DNA from: Daphnia pulex
Taxonomy: Eukaryota; Arthropoda; Branchiopoda; Diplostraca; Daphniidae
Assembly (NCBI RefSeq): GCF_021134715.1
Contig: NC_060019.1
Span: forward strand, 5,766,001 to 5,830,000
Direction: 5' to 3'
DNA length: 64,000 nucleotides
The translations under genes and the position numbers were made by a program. Below are positions 20,878-31,230 of this stretch, piece by piece. Positions within the stretch are counted from its first letter, which is position 1. Each line of letters opens with the position of its first letter. Below the pieces are notes generated by a model, which was given only the letters and a program-made list of their open reading frames with translations, did no database searches and had not been told where the DNA came from.

Positions 20878-22050
20878 AAAAAATTTATGACATTTATTTT
20901 TAAGACATTTTTACCGTGTAAGTATCGTGACATATGACATTATGACATTTTTTCACCGTAGTAATCCAGCCACTGTAAAACTAATGAATAAATGTACCGC
21001 AAATGGCAAATCTAGGTCAAAGCTTCAGCAAAAGAATAACAACAGGTTGGAATCCATAGTTTACCATGATTGAAAGCTTTTTGGCTTTAAAGGACGAAGT
21101 TGGTGCGATTCTTTTGCTTACGCATCGTCCCGATCTGTTGATTAGTGAACTTAAATGGGTTGCTCTTGCTGGAACGAGATACTTCCTCAAGCCATCTGAC
21201 GATATAACGAGGTATCTCAGTTCGCAGTCTTATCTTTCCCTTTCAAAGGTTATTCTTTCTGTAAGGTATTTCCACATAATCAAACCTACTCCTCACAACA
21301 CAGAACTGGACAAATTGATAAAGGATCTAAGGATAAAGGATGACAACATAACGTCCCGTTTCGATATACCACTCCGGAAACTTGCGCGAGCCCTTGTTAC
21401 TACATATCTCAATTCCCGGTAAATTGTTTTATAAGCATTCAAGTGTTTTTCTTTTAATCACCAATGATTTTTCTATTTCAGCTTCAAGAAAAATGAAAAG
21501 TTTCTGATAGAGGGGAGGGTCTGTCAGGTGAAATTGCCAATCTCCGTGTTGAATCGGAACTAAGAATAGAGCAGATAGTATATGTTCGTCGTGTTATTTT
21601 CATACATAGAAAAATGGGTTTAACAATATAAATTAAAGCAAGCTACCTTTTTCTAAAACCAAGTCTAAAACTTAAATTGCACTTCCCTCATCAATCAACT
21701 TATCAAAAGAAACGTATGCAACAAATTTTACATGGCAAAACTTAAATTTACTACATGGTAAAATCACGAGCTGCATTAAATCCTACCCTTTATAGTCGTC
21801 GGAAAGGCAAACCGGGCAAACCTCATCTTAAAAATAAATTATGTCTTGTACACAGACTTGTTCTCCGTAATAATAACGATTTTTACTCTGGTTGCGATTA
21901 TTTTACTCTCTATAGGGCTCTTCGGGATCTGTTTTCTTTAGCCGTTTTATCTGACAACGCAGCGTGGCTCTAGACTTTTTAGCGCGAGAACGGGGAGAAG
22001 AGGGAGAATATATATAAAGAAGACATCAGACAGTCGGGAATGGGGATTTA
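20878..22050. repeat. 1.17-kb dispersed repeat, copy 1 (hAT-derived)
   Basis: Nearly identical to 27043-28218 in the same orientation, from AAAAAATTTATGACATTTAT to GTCGGGAATGGGGATTTA. Differences are scattered substitutions and 1-3-bp indels. Both copies hold part of a hAT transposase gene and a second short ORF. Confidence 0.95.
21030..21540 (+). pseudogene. hAT transposase C-terminal fragment, copy 1
   Basis: ATG-IESFLALKDEVGAILLL... through LSLSKVILSVRYFHIIKPT and RFDIPLRKLARAL, then a GT donor at about 21420 and a continuation FKKNEKFLI. The segment just upstream (ITTGWNP-stop-FTM) is a degraded form of the TRWNST block preceding this region in ZBED/hAT transposases. The DDE catalytic region and the C-terminal dimerisation segment are missing. 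It stays open for 118 codons, unlike copy 2. Confidence 0.7.
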
Positions 22051-22454
22051 AACCCGTGGCGATTGTATTGCATCAGCGTCACACTGCTTATTCAAATCGG
22101 CGAAATGGCAACCTCCTTGACTCTCATTATAAATTTTTTGTTGATTCAACAGAATACAGCCAAGAAGGGACGAGTAAAGGAAATTAGCGTATGATTAGAA
22201 AAATAGACGAAGAAGTATTTCGAATAAATCGAAGTTATTTTGGCTGTAATGGAAAAAAAATTAGTACAATCAAAAGATTAATTTAAAAAAGTCAAATTCT
22301 TTTTGAAAACCCAGTAATATCGGGAACTTTTATTATTCTTTTTGAAACTGTTTAAAACACGAGTAGTAGACAAACCGTTTAGCTCTTAACTAACTAGATG
22401 TACTATTGATTAAATAGCACTTCGCCTTAGTCTTTAACAATTCATCAAAAATGG

Positions 22455-22537
22455 ATGTACGACATTCAGGCCCAGTAATTTCAGGCCCGCTCCATTCAGG
22501 CCCAGGGCCTGAATGTCGTTTGACATGGGCCTGAAAT
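22455..22537. repeat. Nested palindrome built on TTCAGGCCC
   Basis: ACGACATTCAGGCCC and its exact complement GGGCCTGAATGTCGT bracket a further TTTCAGGCCC, whose complement GGGCCTGAAAT follows. Three TTCAGGCCC on one strand and two GGGCCTGAA form alternative hairpins. Confidence 0.85.
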
Positions 22538-22750
22538 GCGTAATTAAAAAAAATAGAGTGGCGCTAGTAGTATGGCTTTCCGAAACCAGCGCCACCACCA
22601 GTATTTAGTATATCTCCCACTTCCGTCGTTTTCTTCAGTCGCGTCTCCGCGTTGCACCGGTAAGGAGGTGCTGTCCGTCTCTTGCACTTACAATAATACC
22701 CTTAATGCACTTCACACATTGAAAGTCAAAGGGTTGATTATGTTTCTTCA

Positions 22751-23236
22751 TTAAAACATAGTCCGTGCTTGATAAAGCCACATCGATAAAGACTTTCCGT
22801 CTTGAGTCCATTTGGGATCGACAAATTTCGGTAGCCATTTGGAATAGGTGGTGGGCGAAACGTCTACATCTTGACCATTTAGGCGGAAATTTGAATGTTT
22901 TTCATAATGATTAGCTGCAGTGATGCAATTCCCAAACCTTGGGCATCCTGTATTGGCTGCATCGCATTTATCTTTGAGCTCTTTGAATTCTTCAACAATT
23001 TCTTGTGGATTTTCTAGAAATTCGTCAGCGTAAATATTGAAATAATAGATTTTCGGCTTCTCTCCACGTGCTAATTGTACTTTGGGATTTGCATCTATCG
23101 TGCATGCTGCTTGTTTTCTCAGCTTACGAACAGCATATTCCGAAACAGCAATGAATTCAGCAACGCTTTTACAATCGAGTTCGCTAGCCATTTTCAGTGA
23201 AACTGCTAAATGCTTTTTGTTGCAATTAAGGCACAC
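22751..23236 (-). CDS. Unrecognised protein (minus cluster, gene B)
   Basis: A single open exon. The most likely start is the ATG at 23191 (MASELDCKSVAEFIAVSEYA..., 146 residues); an in-frame ATG at 23236 would add 15 residues (MCLNCNKKHLAVSLK). The N-terminal third looks like a helix-turn-helix-type segment (VAEFIAVSEYAVRKLRKQA), with an acidic helical middle (NPQEIVEEFKELKDKC) and later Cys residues (CDAANTGCPRFGNC) that could bind metal. The end is WLYQARTMF. I do not recognise the family. The ATG at 23236 lies 6 nt after the stop of the next upstream minus-strand gene, so both are probably on one transcript or one is spliced into the other. Confidence 0.45.
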   Translation of the reverse strand: MCLNCNKKHLAVSLKMASELDCKSVAEFIAVSEYAVRKLRKQAACTIDANPKVQLARGEKPKIYYFNIYADEFLENPQEIVEEFKELKDKCDAANTGCPRFGNCITAANHYEKHSNFRLNGQDVDVSPTTYSKWLPKFVDPKWTQDGKSLSMWLYQARTMF

Positions 23237-23242
23237 TTATAA

Positions 23243-24708
23243 TTATTCTTCGATGTCCAATTCATCTTCTTCTTGTATAATTGCAATGTTTTTGTTAATT
23301 CCAATTATTTCTTCGGGGGTTAAAAATTCTTCTAGCAATTTGGTGGTATTCCTTCCAATTCCCAATCCGTCAACAAACATTCTCGCAAAACAGTTTAGCT
23401 TAAGTTCGTTGACCCAAGGTAGATTCTATGAATTACATAACGAATTTTCAAATACGAAATATTTGAAATTTGAAAAATAAATTTACCTCTTTTTTCTGAA
23501 AAATGTTCAACATTTCTTCTCCATTTAAGGAATATGGATCGCAACATATATTCCCTTCCTGGGTTTCAAAGCCACCCAAAACAAAAGAAACGTCTTTTGG
23601 TGAAATATTGAATTTCTTGAAATCTTCCAGTAATTGAATCTTAATTTGTCAAATTTCTAATTAGCACATGACGAATAATTACAAATTGAATCGGTTACCA
23701 AATTTGATGGTTTGCATGAAATCGACGACATTTTGGATGCTACGAGTGTGACCTTGTCGTACCCGTTTCGGATGACTGCTGTACAACATGTACATGATGC
23801 TACTAATTGGGGTATAGATGTTCTCCTTTTCATCTTTCAATGTACAGTACATGTCACGGTAACTAGCAAGCCCACTACCAACAGATCCAATCGGTGGCAT
23901 AATGAATTGTACATGGCTACGCAAATGGATGGGCATTGCTCTGTAGTGGATTTTTTAAACTATTATTTAAATTGCAAGGAAATAATGATTTATTTAAATT
24001 TTTGAAAAATCTAACTGATTCGACATGAAATTTCTAATTCCTTAAATAACAGTCTGAAACTTTACAATAAAAAAAGAGACATAACAATTTTCCCTTACTG
24101 ATTGGAAGAAACGAAATCACGGAGTAGTTGCAGTGCTTCAGCTCCAATAGTATTCTGACGTGATTGCCGCTGTATGGTGATGATGAAGTTGATTGGAGTA
24201 AACGTGTTAGGTGGCACCACGAATAAGTTTATCGATTTTTTCAGTAACTGTTTCTTGGTTGGAATAAATCCTCTTGCGCAACTGAGGCACACCCGGGTGT
24301 GGGTTTGTGTTGTTGTACGTTTCACTCTAGATTTCGTTGTAGCGTAGCAAAAACTCCAAGAATTTGCGCACCTAATGCCAGCAGGTAATTCAAAGAAATC
24401 GCTTTCCAAAAACAATTTCATTGAATTTTTGTCAGCAAAACCGACTTGAAGGTCATCCGGCCCTGGGTGTCGACCAAATGATGCTAATTCGTCTGAAATA
24501 AAAGTTATGTCTCATTAGAAAGACATATTTCAATTCTATATGTTTTACAAATAGTATTTAAAGAACTTTATTTATTTTTACCGCATTTTACACATACAGG
24601 CATTTTACCCTTAGCAATGTTCAAAAATTCCTTGTATGTTGCGTCATCTAGAAGTTTTTCCAACAATTCCGATCCCGTTTTCTGTTTGCTAGCTCTTGCG
24701 TTGGCCAT
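23243..24708 (-). CDS. Unrecognised five-exon protein (minus cluster, gene A)
   Basis: Start ATG at 24708. Exons: 24708-24582 (MANARASKQKTGSELLEKLL..., ending CVKCG), 24492-24099, 23940-23699, 23639-23487 and 23425-23243 (stop 23243). All have GT donors and AG acceptors. Phases fit at junctions 1-2, 2-3 and 4-5, but junction 3-4 leaves one extra base, so there is either a missed micro-exon or a frame lesion. The protein has two Cys pairs (CVKC near residue 40, CLSC in exon 2), a basic middle, an SSHPKRVRQGHTRS stretch, and an acidic C-terminus (IIQEEDELDIEE). No family recognised. The gene starts 232 bp from a divergent plus-strand gene, suggesting a shared promoter. Confidence 0.5.
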
Positions 24709-24940
24709 TTTTGGAAACAACTGTTGTCTACGGACAAAACTTTAAACTGAACTGAAACGCTGTAGGAATTGACCAAAACCAAAGAATATTGGAATCGATA
24801 ACAAATATTTCGATTGCGATATTTATCCCCCTGGGGTTCTACCCACTAGTGGGAGGAGTTTCAAACTTTGGAACAAGTATTTCATTTCATTTTGTTTTCA
24901 AGTAATATCAGTGCGATCTTTTTGTGTGCACTTTATCGAA
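24709..24940. promoter_or_regulatory. Putative bidirectional promoter
   Basis: The 232 bp between the start codons of gene A (minus, 24708) and the zinc-finger gene (plus, 24941) must contain both promoters if the starts are right. I see no clear TATA box. A TATTTCGATTGCGATATTTAT stretch with dyad-like halves lies near 24800-24825. Confidence 0.4.
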
Positions 24941-26612
24941 ATGGATTTAATCTTTCCTAGATATGGCCAAGTAAGTTTGTTTATTATTGTAATTAGTGTA
25001 CTTCTTATAATAATTAGAATGGAAATATTGATGAGGTACAGGCGGATGTGAATGGTTTTAAGAAGAAAATGAAAATGTTATATGAATTAACACAGAAGGC
25101 ACAAGACTTAGAGACTTTAGAAAAATCGCCATTTGTTGTTTTTTTACAATTGTTTCAAAATTCTTTTAACAAGAACAATGTCAATATAAAAGATTATAAT
25201 ATCGCAATTATGAAGAAGTGGGAGGTAATTTGTTTATCAAATAATTTTAATTTTTTTCACAAATTAGAAATATCAATACCAATTTAATGTTTTAATTTCT
25301 TTTATGTAATTCAGTCATATCCAATTGAGCTAAGAGAGTTCTGTTTATCAAAATCTCTAAAGCTTTCAGAAAGGAATGCAGAAATGCAAAAGTTGATTAT
25401 GGCTAAAATTTTGATGCTTAAAAAATTCATTTTGGAACAAGCCGTAATGTTACCCCCACAAATTACTGCTGCAGATGAAACTTTTTCCATTTACGCGGAA
25501 ATGGAAAAAGTTGAACCGAAAATATTTTGCAGAATTCCCAATTGCAAGTCATCTTCGTTTACTGAAAAGGGGTATAGATCAACTCATGAGCGAACTCAGC
25601 ACCACAGGAAAGTTGTTTCTTGTAAAAATTGTGATTTTTTTGCCGAAAATCGAGCAACTATTGAAAATCACAATTTTCGGTTCCATCGCGCAGTAAAGGA
25701 AAACATCAGTGAAAGGTATGGCTTTCATGTAATTTGCTATTATTGGAATAAATAACAAATTATTTCACCTTTTTAGAGTAACAGAGGTCCAACTTTTGGA
25801 AACAAGTTCTAGACTGGAAGTGTATTTTGAAGTTGCGATTGTTGAACCCTTTCAGCATGGAGTCGATACAGTTTTGGTTGCGGAAAACGTCACAATCGAG
25901 GATTCACTCTTTCATCAACCACAACCGTATGTTTGTGGAATTATTAATCAAATTTATTATTCATTCCCAAATAATAAATTTTTGTCAAATAGAACAAATG
26001 CCTGGGATGACTGGGAACCAGATGTCATTGACTATTCTAATTTGGAAAATTCTGCAACTCATGAACAAGCTACATTGCCCAATCTGTCTTGCAATAACGC
26101 CGTTGAAAAACCGTAGGTTACTTTATAACTTAATTATTTGATTGAAATGTTAATCATGTTTTCTTTACTAGATCTATTGGTGAAATAGCAATTGAAATCG
26201 ATCCACCAATTCCAATTGTTGATAATCCTCCCGCTGAAATAAACGTCTGCAACGTTCCAGTTAAGCTATCAAGCAAAGAAAGGTAAATTAAATAAATATT
26301 TGTCACTATTCTTATTTAACAAATGTTCACAAAAGAAGAGATTGCTGAAATTAAACTTTCAAAAATTGAAGAATCTAACTTTAAGAAAAAGTTGTATTCA
26401 CTTAAAATTTCCGAGTCTAAAACATCAATTACTTGCAATACGAATTATTGCAAGAAAAAACTCGATGATATGAAAAAATGGGGTAAACATCAGAGATGTC
26501 ACAAAGATGTATCAAATCAGTGCAAGGAATACATCGATGGAAAAAAATGTTTGTTTTCTACATACACACATTTAGCAATGGCAAACACCTCAACAGGTGT
26601 ATCTCAACTGTA
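24941..26612 (+). CDS. Unrecognised multi-exon protein with two C2H2 fingers (gene 1)
   Basis: Exons 24941-24970 (MDLIFPRYGQ), 25018-25224, 25315-25715, 25777-26112 and 26172-26282 join in phase. A last open stretch (26323-26612, ending NTSTGVSQL) fits less well at its acceptor and may be a separate small gene starting MFTKEEIAEIK. Exon 2 is a predicted helical bundle. Exon 3 holds two zinc fingers: C-x4-C...H/H (CRIPNC ... STHERTQHH) and C-x2-C-x12-H-x4-H (CKNC ... HNFRFH). Exon 4 contains a WDDWEPDVIDYSN motif that recurs in the next plus-strand gene, with the following intron at the same relative place. I do not recognise the family; DNA or RNA binding is plausible from the fingers. Confidence 0.5.
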
Positions 26613-27042
26613 ATCTAATAAATAAATGACCATTTCATTAATTACTTATTACATCCACACATATAGATTTCACGGGAAAGCGATTACAAGTAACAAAGTA
26701 ACCATTTCAACTTACGAGAAAACAAGAGCAGAGTACTACTCTTCACTCGCGTTAGTTGACATTCACTTTTAAACATGTGTAATTAATTTATTTAAAAAAA
26801 CAGAATTTTAACAATTAGCAAAATGCCGAGAACGACGAAGGTGAAGAAACAGACGAGTCTACAATACAAGGACAGTACGTGAAAAACAATTCTTCAACAA
26901 CAGCAGAAGCAACAAACTCTCAAAATACCAATGCCGAGAGGTAACTAACATTGCTTGCAAATGTGTGTCCTAATGTTAAATTTTTTTTATCTACTAGTGA
27001 TGACCAGTTGTGCGTTGCATCCACTTCAAACAACAACATTGC

Positions 27043-28218
27043 AAAAAATTTATGACATTTATTTTTAAGACATTTTTACCGTGTAAGTATCGTGACATAT
27101 GACATTATGACATTTTTTCACCGTAGTAATCCAGCCACTGTAAAACTAATGAATAAATGTACCGCAAATGGCAAATCTAGGTCAAAGCTCCAGCAAAAGA
27201 ATAACAAGAGGTTGGAATCCATAGTTTACCATGATTGAAAGCTTTTTGGCTTTGAAGGACGAAGTTGGTGCGATTCTTTTGCTTACGCATCGTCCCGATC
27301 TGTTGATTAGTGAACTTAAATGGGTTGCTCTTGCTGGAACGAGATACTTCCTCAAGCCATCTGACGATATAACGAGGTATCTCAGTTCGCAGTCTTATCT
27401 TTCCCTTTCAAAGGTTATTCTTTCTGTAAGGTATTTCCACATAATCAAACCTACTCCTCACAACACATAACTGGACAAATTGATAAAGGATGTAAGGATA
27501 AAGGATGACAACATAACGTCCCGTTTTGATATACCACTCCGGAAACTTGCGCGAGCCCTTGTTACTACATATCTCAATTCCCGGTAAATTGTTTTATAAG
27601 CATTCAAGTGTTTTTCTTTTAATCACCAAAATGATTTTTCTATTTCAGCTTCAAGAAAAATGAAAAGTGTCTGATAGAGGGGAGGGTCTGTCAGGTGAAA
27701 TTGCCAATCTCCGTGTTGAATCGGAACTAAGAATAGAGCAGATAGTATATGTTCGTCGTGTTATTTTCATACATAGAAAAATGGGTTTAACAATATAAAT
27801 TAAAGCAAGCTACCTTTTTCTAAAACCAAGTCTAAAACTTAAATTGCACTTCCCTCTTCAATCAACTTATCAAAAGAAACGTATGCAACAAATTTTACAT
27901 GGCAAAAATTAAATTTACTACATGGTAAAATCACGAGCTGCATTAAATCCTACCCTTTATAGTCGTCGGAAAGGCAAACCGGGCAAACCTCATCTTAAAA
28001 ATAAATTATGTCTTGTACACAGACTTGGTCTCCGTAATAATAACGATTTTTACTCTGGTTGCGATTATTTTACTCTCTATAGGGCTCTTCGGGATCTGTT
28101 TTCTTTAGCCGTTTTATCTGACAACGCAGCGTGGCTCTAGACTTTTTTAGCGCGAGAACGGGGAGAAGAGGGAGAATATATATAAAGAAGACATCAGACA
28201 GTCGGGAATGGGGATTTA
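27043..28218. repeat. 1.17-kb dispersed repeat, copy 2 (hAT-derived)
   Basis: Direct copy of 20878-22050, inserted in the coding part of gene 2. Differences from copy 1 include a short insertion near 27210 and ACAGAACTGG changed to ACATAACTGG near 27468. Confidence 0.95.
27195..27710 (+). pseudogene. hAT transposase C-terminal fragment, copy 2
   Basis: Same coding segment as copy 1 (IESFLALKDEVGAILLL...). A G-to-T change makes a TAA stop after PTPHNT (about 27468), so this copy is open for only 79 codons. Confidence 0.7.
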
Positions 28219-29583
28219 CACCGTTTACAACAGCAGCTGTTTTTTTTATGACGTTTGGGAACCAGACTCCATTGATGAATCGCCATGTCAGCCAGAAACA
28301 TTTAATGTTGCACCGGGGCACTCGTAATTTTTAAATAACGCATTTCATTATTATTTAAAAATTTCATACATGAAAAAAATTTAGGGAAGAAATTGGTGAT
28401 GTATCAGCGGTTGAATTTCAAGAATATGTATTTCATATCGACATGCGTATTCGTAATAGAATTGCAAGAAATGAAGACTACAACTTATTCCTGATGCACC
28501 TGTTCCAAGAGTGTGGTGTGTTATACCAAGCACAAGATATTTGTGGTATAAATGGCACCTTGATTGGTCCTAGTTATCCACCCGAAAATTTCATGATGAG
28601 TCTGCTACAGGATTTTCCAAACGTTGGTAAAGTTACCGTGATTTTGAAATCGTCTAGAAACACTACTTTTTCTTCCGTAAGTTTTATATATAGATATACT
28701 AATTATAGCATTAATAATTAGTATATATCTTGATATAGTCCACACCTCAGCTGAAGAGTAAAGGAAATCCGATAAGAAGTGTTTCTTTGAATGCTAACGT
28801 TGAAGAATTCCCATCTACATCGCAGTACAAGATGCCAATTCCTGCTCTGTCAGACATCAATGATGCCACTAACGATAGTGTAGCGAAGATTACTCAACTA
28901 TTTTAAAAATTACAGTTTTATTTGATTCTAATTTTTAAAATCTTTCTCCAGACATCAGCACAACATTCGTTGTTACGTTTTTATCATTTAAAGCCAGATG
29001 TGACTTTTGATAATCTTGCTGATTTCTGTTCTCAGTGTGGCAAAGTTGTGTTCATTAAAAAAGTTCAGGACGAAACGTGGCTAGTCGAAATTGCCGTTGA
29101 TGGAGCAACTGCGGCTGCTTTTGTTGCCAAGCAAGGCAAAACGTGTCGCATTAACAACAGTCGTTGTGTTGTCAATTCTTCTTATGGAAATGTTATTTTT
29201 GGGAAAACTGATGAATGGCAGGTATTACTTTTAATTGCTATTTTTCTTTGTGTCAATAATTAGTAATTAAATGTTTTTTTCGATTTGCAATAGAACAAAA
29301 TTGATGCTTATTACCGAAAGAAATCTATTGGTTGCTAAATCAACAAAGCTAATGAGATGATTGATGAAGATCTGATGTGAACATGTTCATTGGTTTTACT
29401 ATTTTTCATTTTGATGTACTTAGAAGATCGTTAAATAAACATTCAACTTGAAATATTTCGAAATTTTGTGCTTTAGCTTCTAAGTACAGTGTGTGAATAG
29501 TTTCTATTTGGAAATGTTGCCTATGGCGGACTAGTAGTTGTTGTTGTGTCACCAAGTTTCTACTTTTCTCAGTTGTGATAACA

Positions 29584-29890
29584 ATGGATAAATATAATAA
29601 TTCTCCTGTGTTATCACAGGTAAACTTGTATTAAATGACTTTTTTAGTGATTTCAATTTGTGTTATCCAATTGAAATAAGTTAACGGTCAAATTAAACTG
29701 TTTTATAGAATGTAGATGCTGTATTTTAAAAATATATACTATTTTTCAGACGAATTTACAAAAGAAATTAGTATCTTGGTTCATAGAGGGCACCAAAGAA
29801 GTGCGACCAGCCCTGCAATTGGCTGTTAAGAATTTCGACTTTTGCACTAAGCTCCGCCTCTTGTCCGGGAACTGGCTTCATTCGAGATAG
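29584..29890 (+). CDS. Small two-exon ORF (48 residues), unrecognised
   Basis: ATG at 29584 (MDKYNNSPVLSQ), donor GTAAAC at 29620, acceptor TTTTTCAG ending 29749, then TNLQKKLVSWFIEGTKEVRP... to a TAG at 29888-29890. The splice sites are good and join in phase, but the product is short and ends at the edge of a 53-bp tandem duplication, so it may be the 5' end of a truncated gene. No family recognised. Confidence 0.35.
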
Positions 29891-29987
29891 CCGATTCCAA
29901 CCATAAGTTCCCCCACCATACTAATACACCATGGCCGAGATAGCCGATTCCAACCATAAGTTCCCCCACCATACTAATACACCATGC
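29884..29987. repeat. 53-bp tandem duplication
   Basis: CGAGATAGCCGATTCCAACC and the following bases through CACCATG occur twice in a row (29884 and 29937) with essentially no difference, so the duplication is recent. It overlaps the stop codon of the small ORF upstream. Confidence 0.92.
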
Positions 29988-29989
29988 CA

Positions 29990-30075
29990 AAATCACCCTT
30001 TTCGTACTGCCTACGGCTGAATACAACCCTTTTTCGCCCTTAGGACCTTAAGGGGAAATACGAAAAGGGTGATTA
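29990..30075. mobile_element. Short inverted-repeat element
   Basis: AATCACCCTTTTCGTA at about 29992 is matched by TACGAAAAGGGTGATT at about 30060. A second hairpin (CCTTAGGACCTTAAGG) lies inside. There is no ORF. Confidence 0.7.
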
Positions 30076-30353
30076 CCGGATTAAAATTACCGGAAAGCTT
30101 AAATATACTACAATTTCCATGTAACATACAGAACGTATTTAAATTAATAAACTTCATCAAATGTGACATCTTTAAAGCATATTAACATCGTTAAAGTTAC
30201 TCAGAATGGTTGTTAATATGACAATAAACAAAAATAAAAGGGGGCAAATTTCGGTCGTTTTATAAGGCAATATATACAATACATACACTTCCCGTATGTA
30301 AATTTTTTAATTATTTTGCTGCTGGTGTCCGTTTATCGTCGACTCGATGAGCG

Positions 30354-30650
30354 TCAAATCGCTGGCTGACTTCTTGACGCAGCCCTTATCCTTTCCGTTC
30401 TGATGGAATCCGGCCGAACGTTTCGGCCCATGTTTTGGCAGTAAAGAGGCATCGAGAAAGTGTCGCGGGGTCTCTCGCCCACTGAGCTGACGCTGCGGGA
30501 CAAGTTCCAGTTGGCCGTGTTGCTGGAGAGGAAAATGTGTGTAGTACATATGATAGTATATGTTAGTATGCATATAAGAGCATTAGTACCTACTATACGG
30601 TGGAGTTCCTTCATGCTGGCCTGCCTGAAGTGAATGATGTTTCCTTGGCC
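30354..30650 (-). CDS. Unrecognised terminal exons (3' end of a gene or fragment)
   Basis: A minus-strand exon after a TGTAGCAG acceptor (about 30650-30600) can be joined through a GTATAG donor and a CCTCTCCAG acceptor (about 30522) to an open exon containing NTANWNLSRSVSSVGERPRD... and ending SRSQPAI at 30354. All three frames are open over most of this stretch, so the choice is uncertain. No start was found. Confidence 0.3.
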   Translation of the reverse strand, partial: GQGNIIHFRQASMKELHRIVGTNALICILTYTIICTTHIFLSSNTANWNLSRSVSSVGERPRDTFSMPLYCQNMGRNVRPDSIRTERIRAASRSQPAI

Positions 30651-31230
30651 TGATCCCTGCTACACCAGGTGACTATATTTGGGACTTACCAACTCCTATT
30701 TCTCCTTGATCCCCTCACCTGGATTGAATTGAAATTTGTTTGCAGTGGGAAGATGCAATGTAAAAGAAAAAGTTCACGTTACTCTTACAACTACTCAGTA
30801 CCCTAAATGTTTTGCACCGTTGGATTCTTTTTTCAATAAATTTTAAACAAGTTACTAATCAATTGATGGTGTATTAAGATTTTTATGACGGGGAAACATT
30901 GCAGCCAGAAGCTCATTCTCTGTTTGATCTGAGGACTTTCACAAACAGCCAATAACAATAAGAAATCATCCCTGTTTTTCTTTTTCGTTCAGTGTGTAAT
31001 ACGAGTACAGTTGTTGCTTTCCCATGATTAGTAATGGCCTAAAGTGGGACCATAGGATTACATCCTTTTGTAATAGAAAAGGAATTAAAGAAAAAGGAAA
31101 AAAAAAACTAGAAAAGTGAAGGGAGAAGGAAAGACAAAATAGAAAACAGTCAAGGTTGATTTTCCTTTTGCCGGCGCCTGCTTGTTCCGACTGCATCCTT
31201 CACGTTGTTGCCGGTATTCCGTCTTCATGT

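Larger units (their letters stand above)
26819..29338 (+). pseudogene. Paralogue-like gene interrupted by the 1.17-kb repeat (gene 2)
   Basis: Exons 26819-26940 (acidic, NAENDEGEETDESTIQGQYV...) and 26998-27042 (DDQLCVASTSNNNIAK) run straight into the repeat at 27043. Coding resumes after it at 28219 with YDVWEPDSIDES (to 28323), then 28385-28676 (EEIGDVSAVEFQEYVFHIDM...) and 28739-28906 (stop). An alternative donor at 28879 would skip that stop and join 28952-29220 and 29294-29338, adding an RRM-like module (LRFYHLKPDVTFDNLADFCS...VVFIKKV). The WEPDSID motif and the next intron position mirror gene 1, so I infer common descent. The insertion should break the protein unless it is spliced out. 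Confidence 0.5.

Noticed and set aside
22572..22754. Short plus ORF between the palindrome and gene B
   Set aside because: Overlaps the 3' end of gene B on the opposite strand and shows no features.
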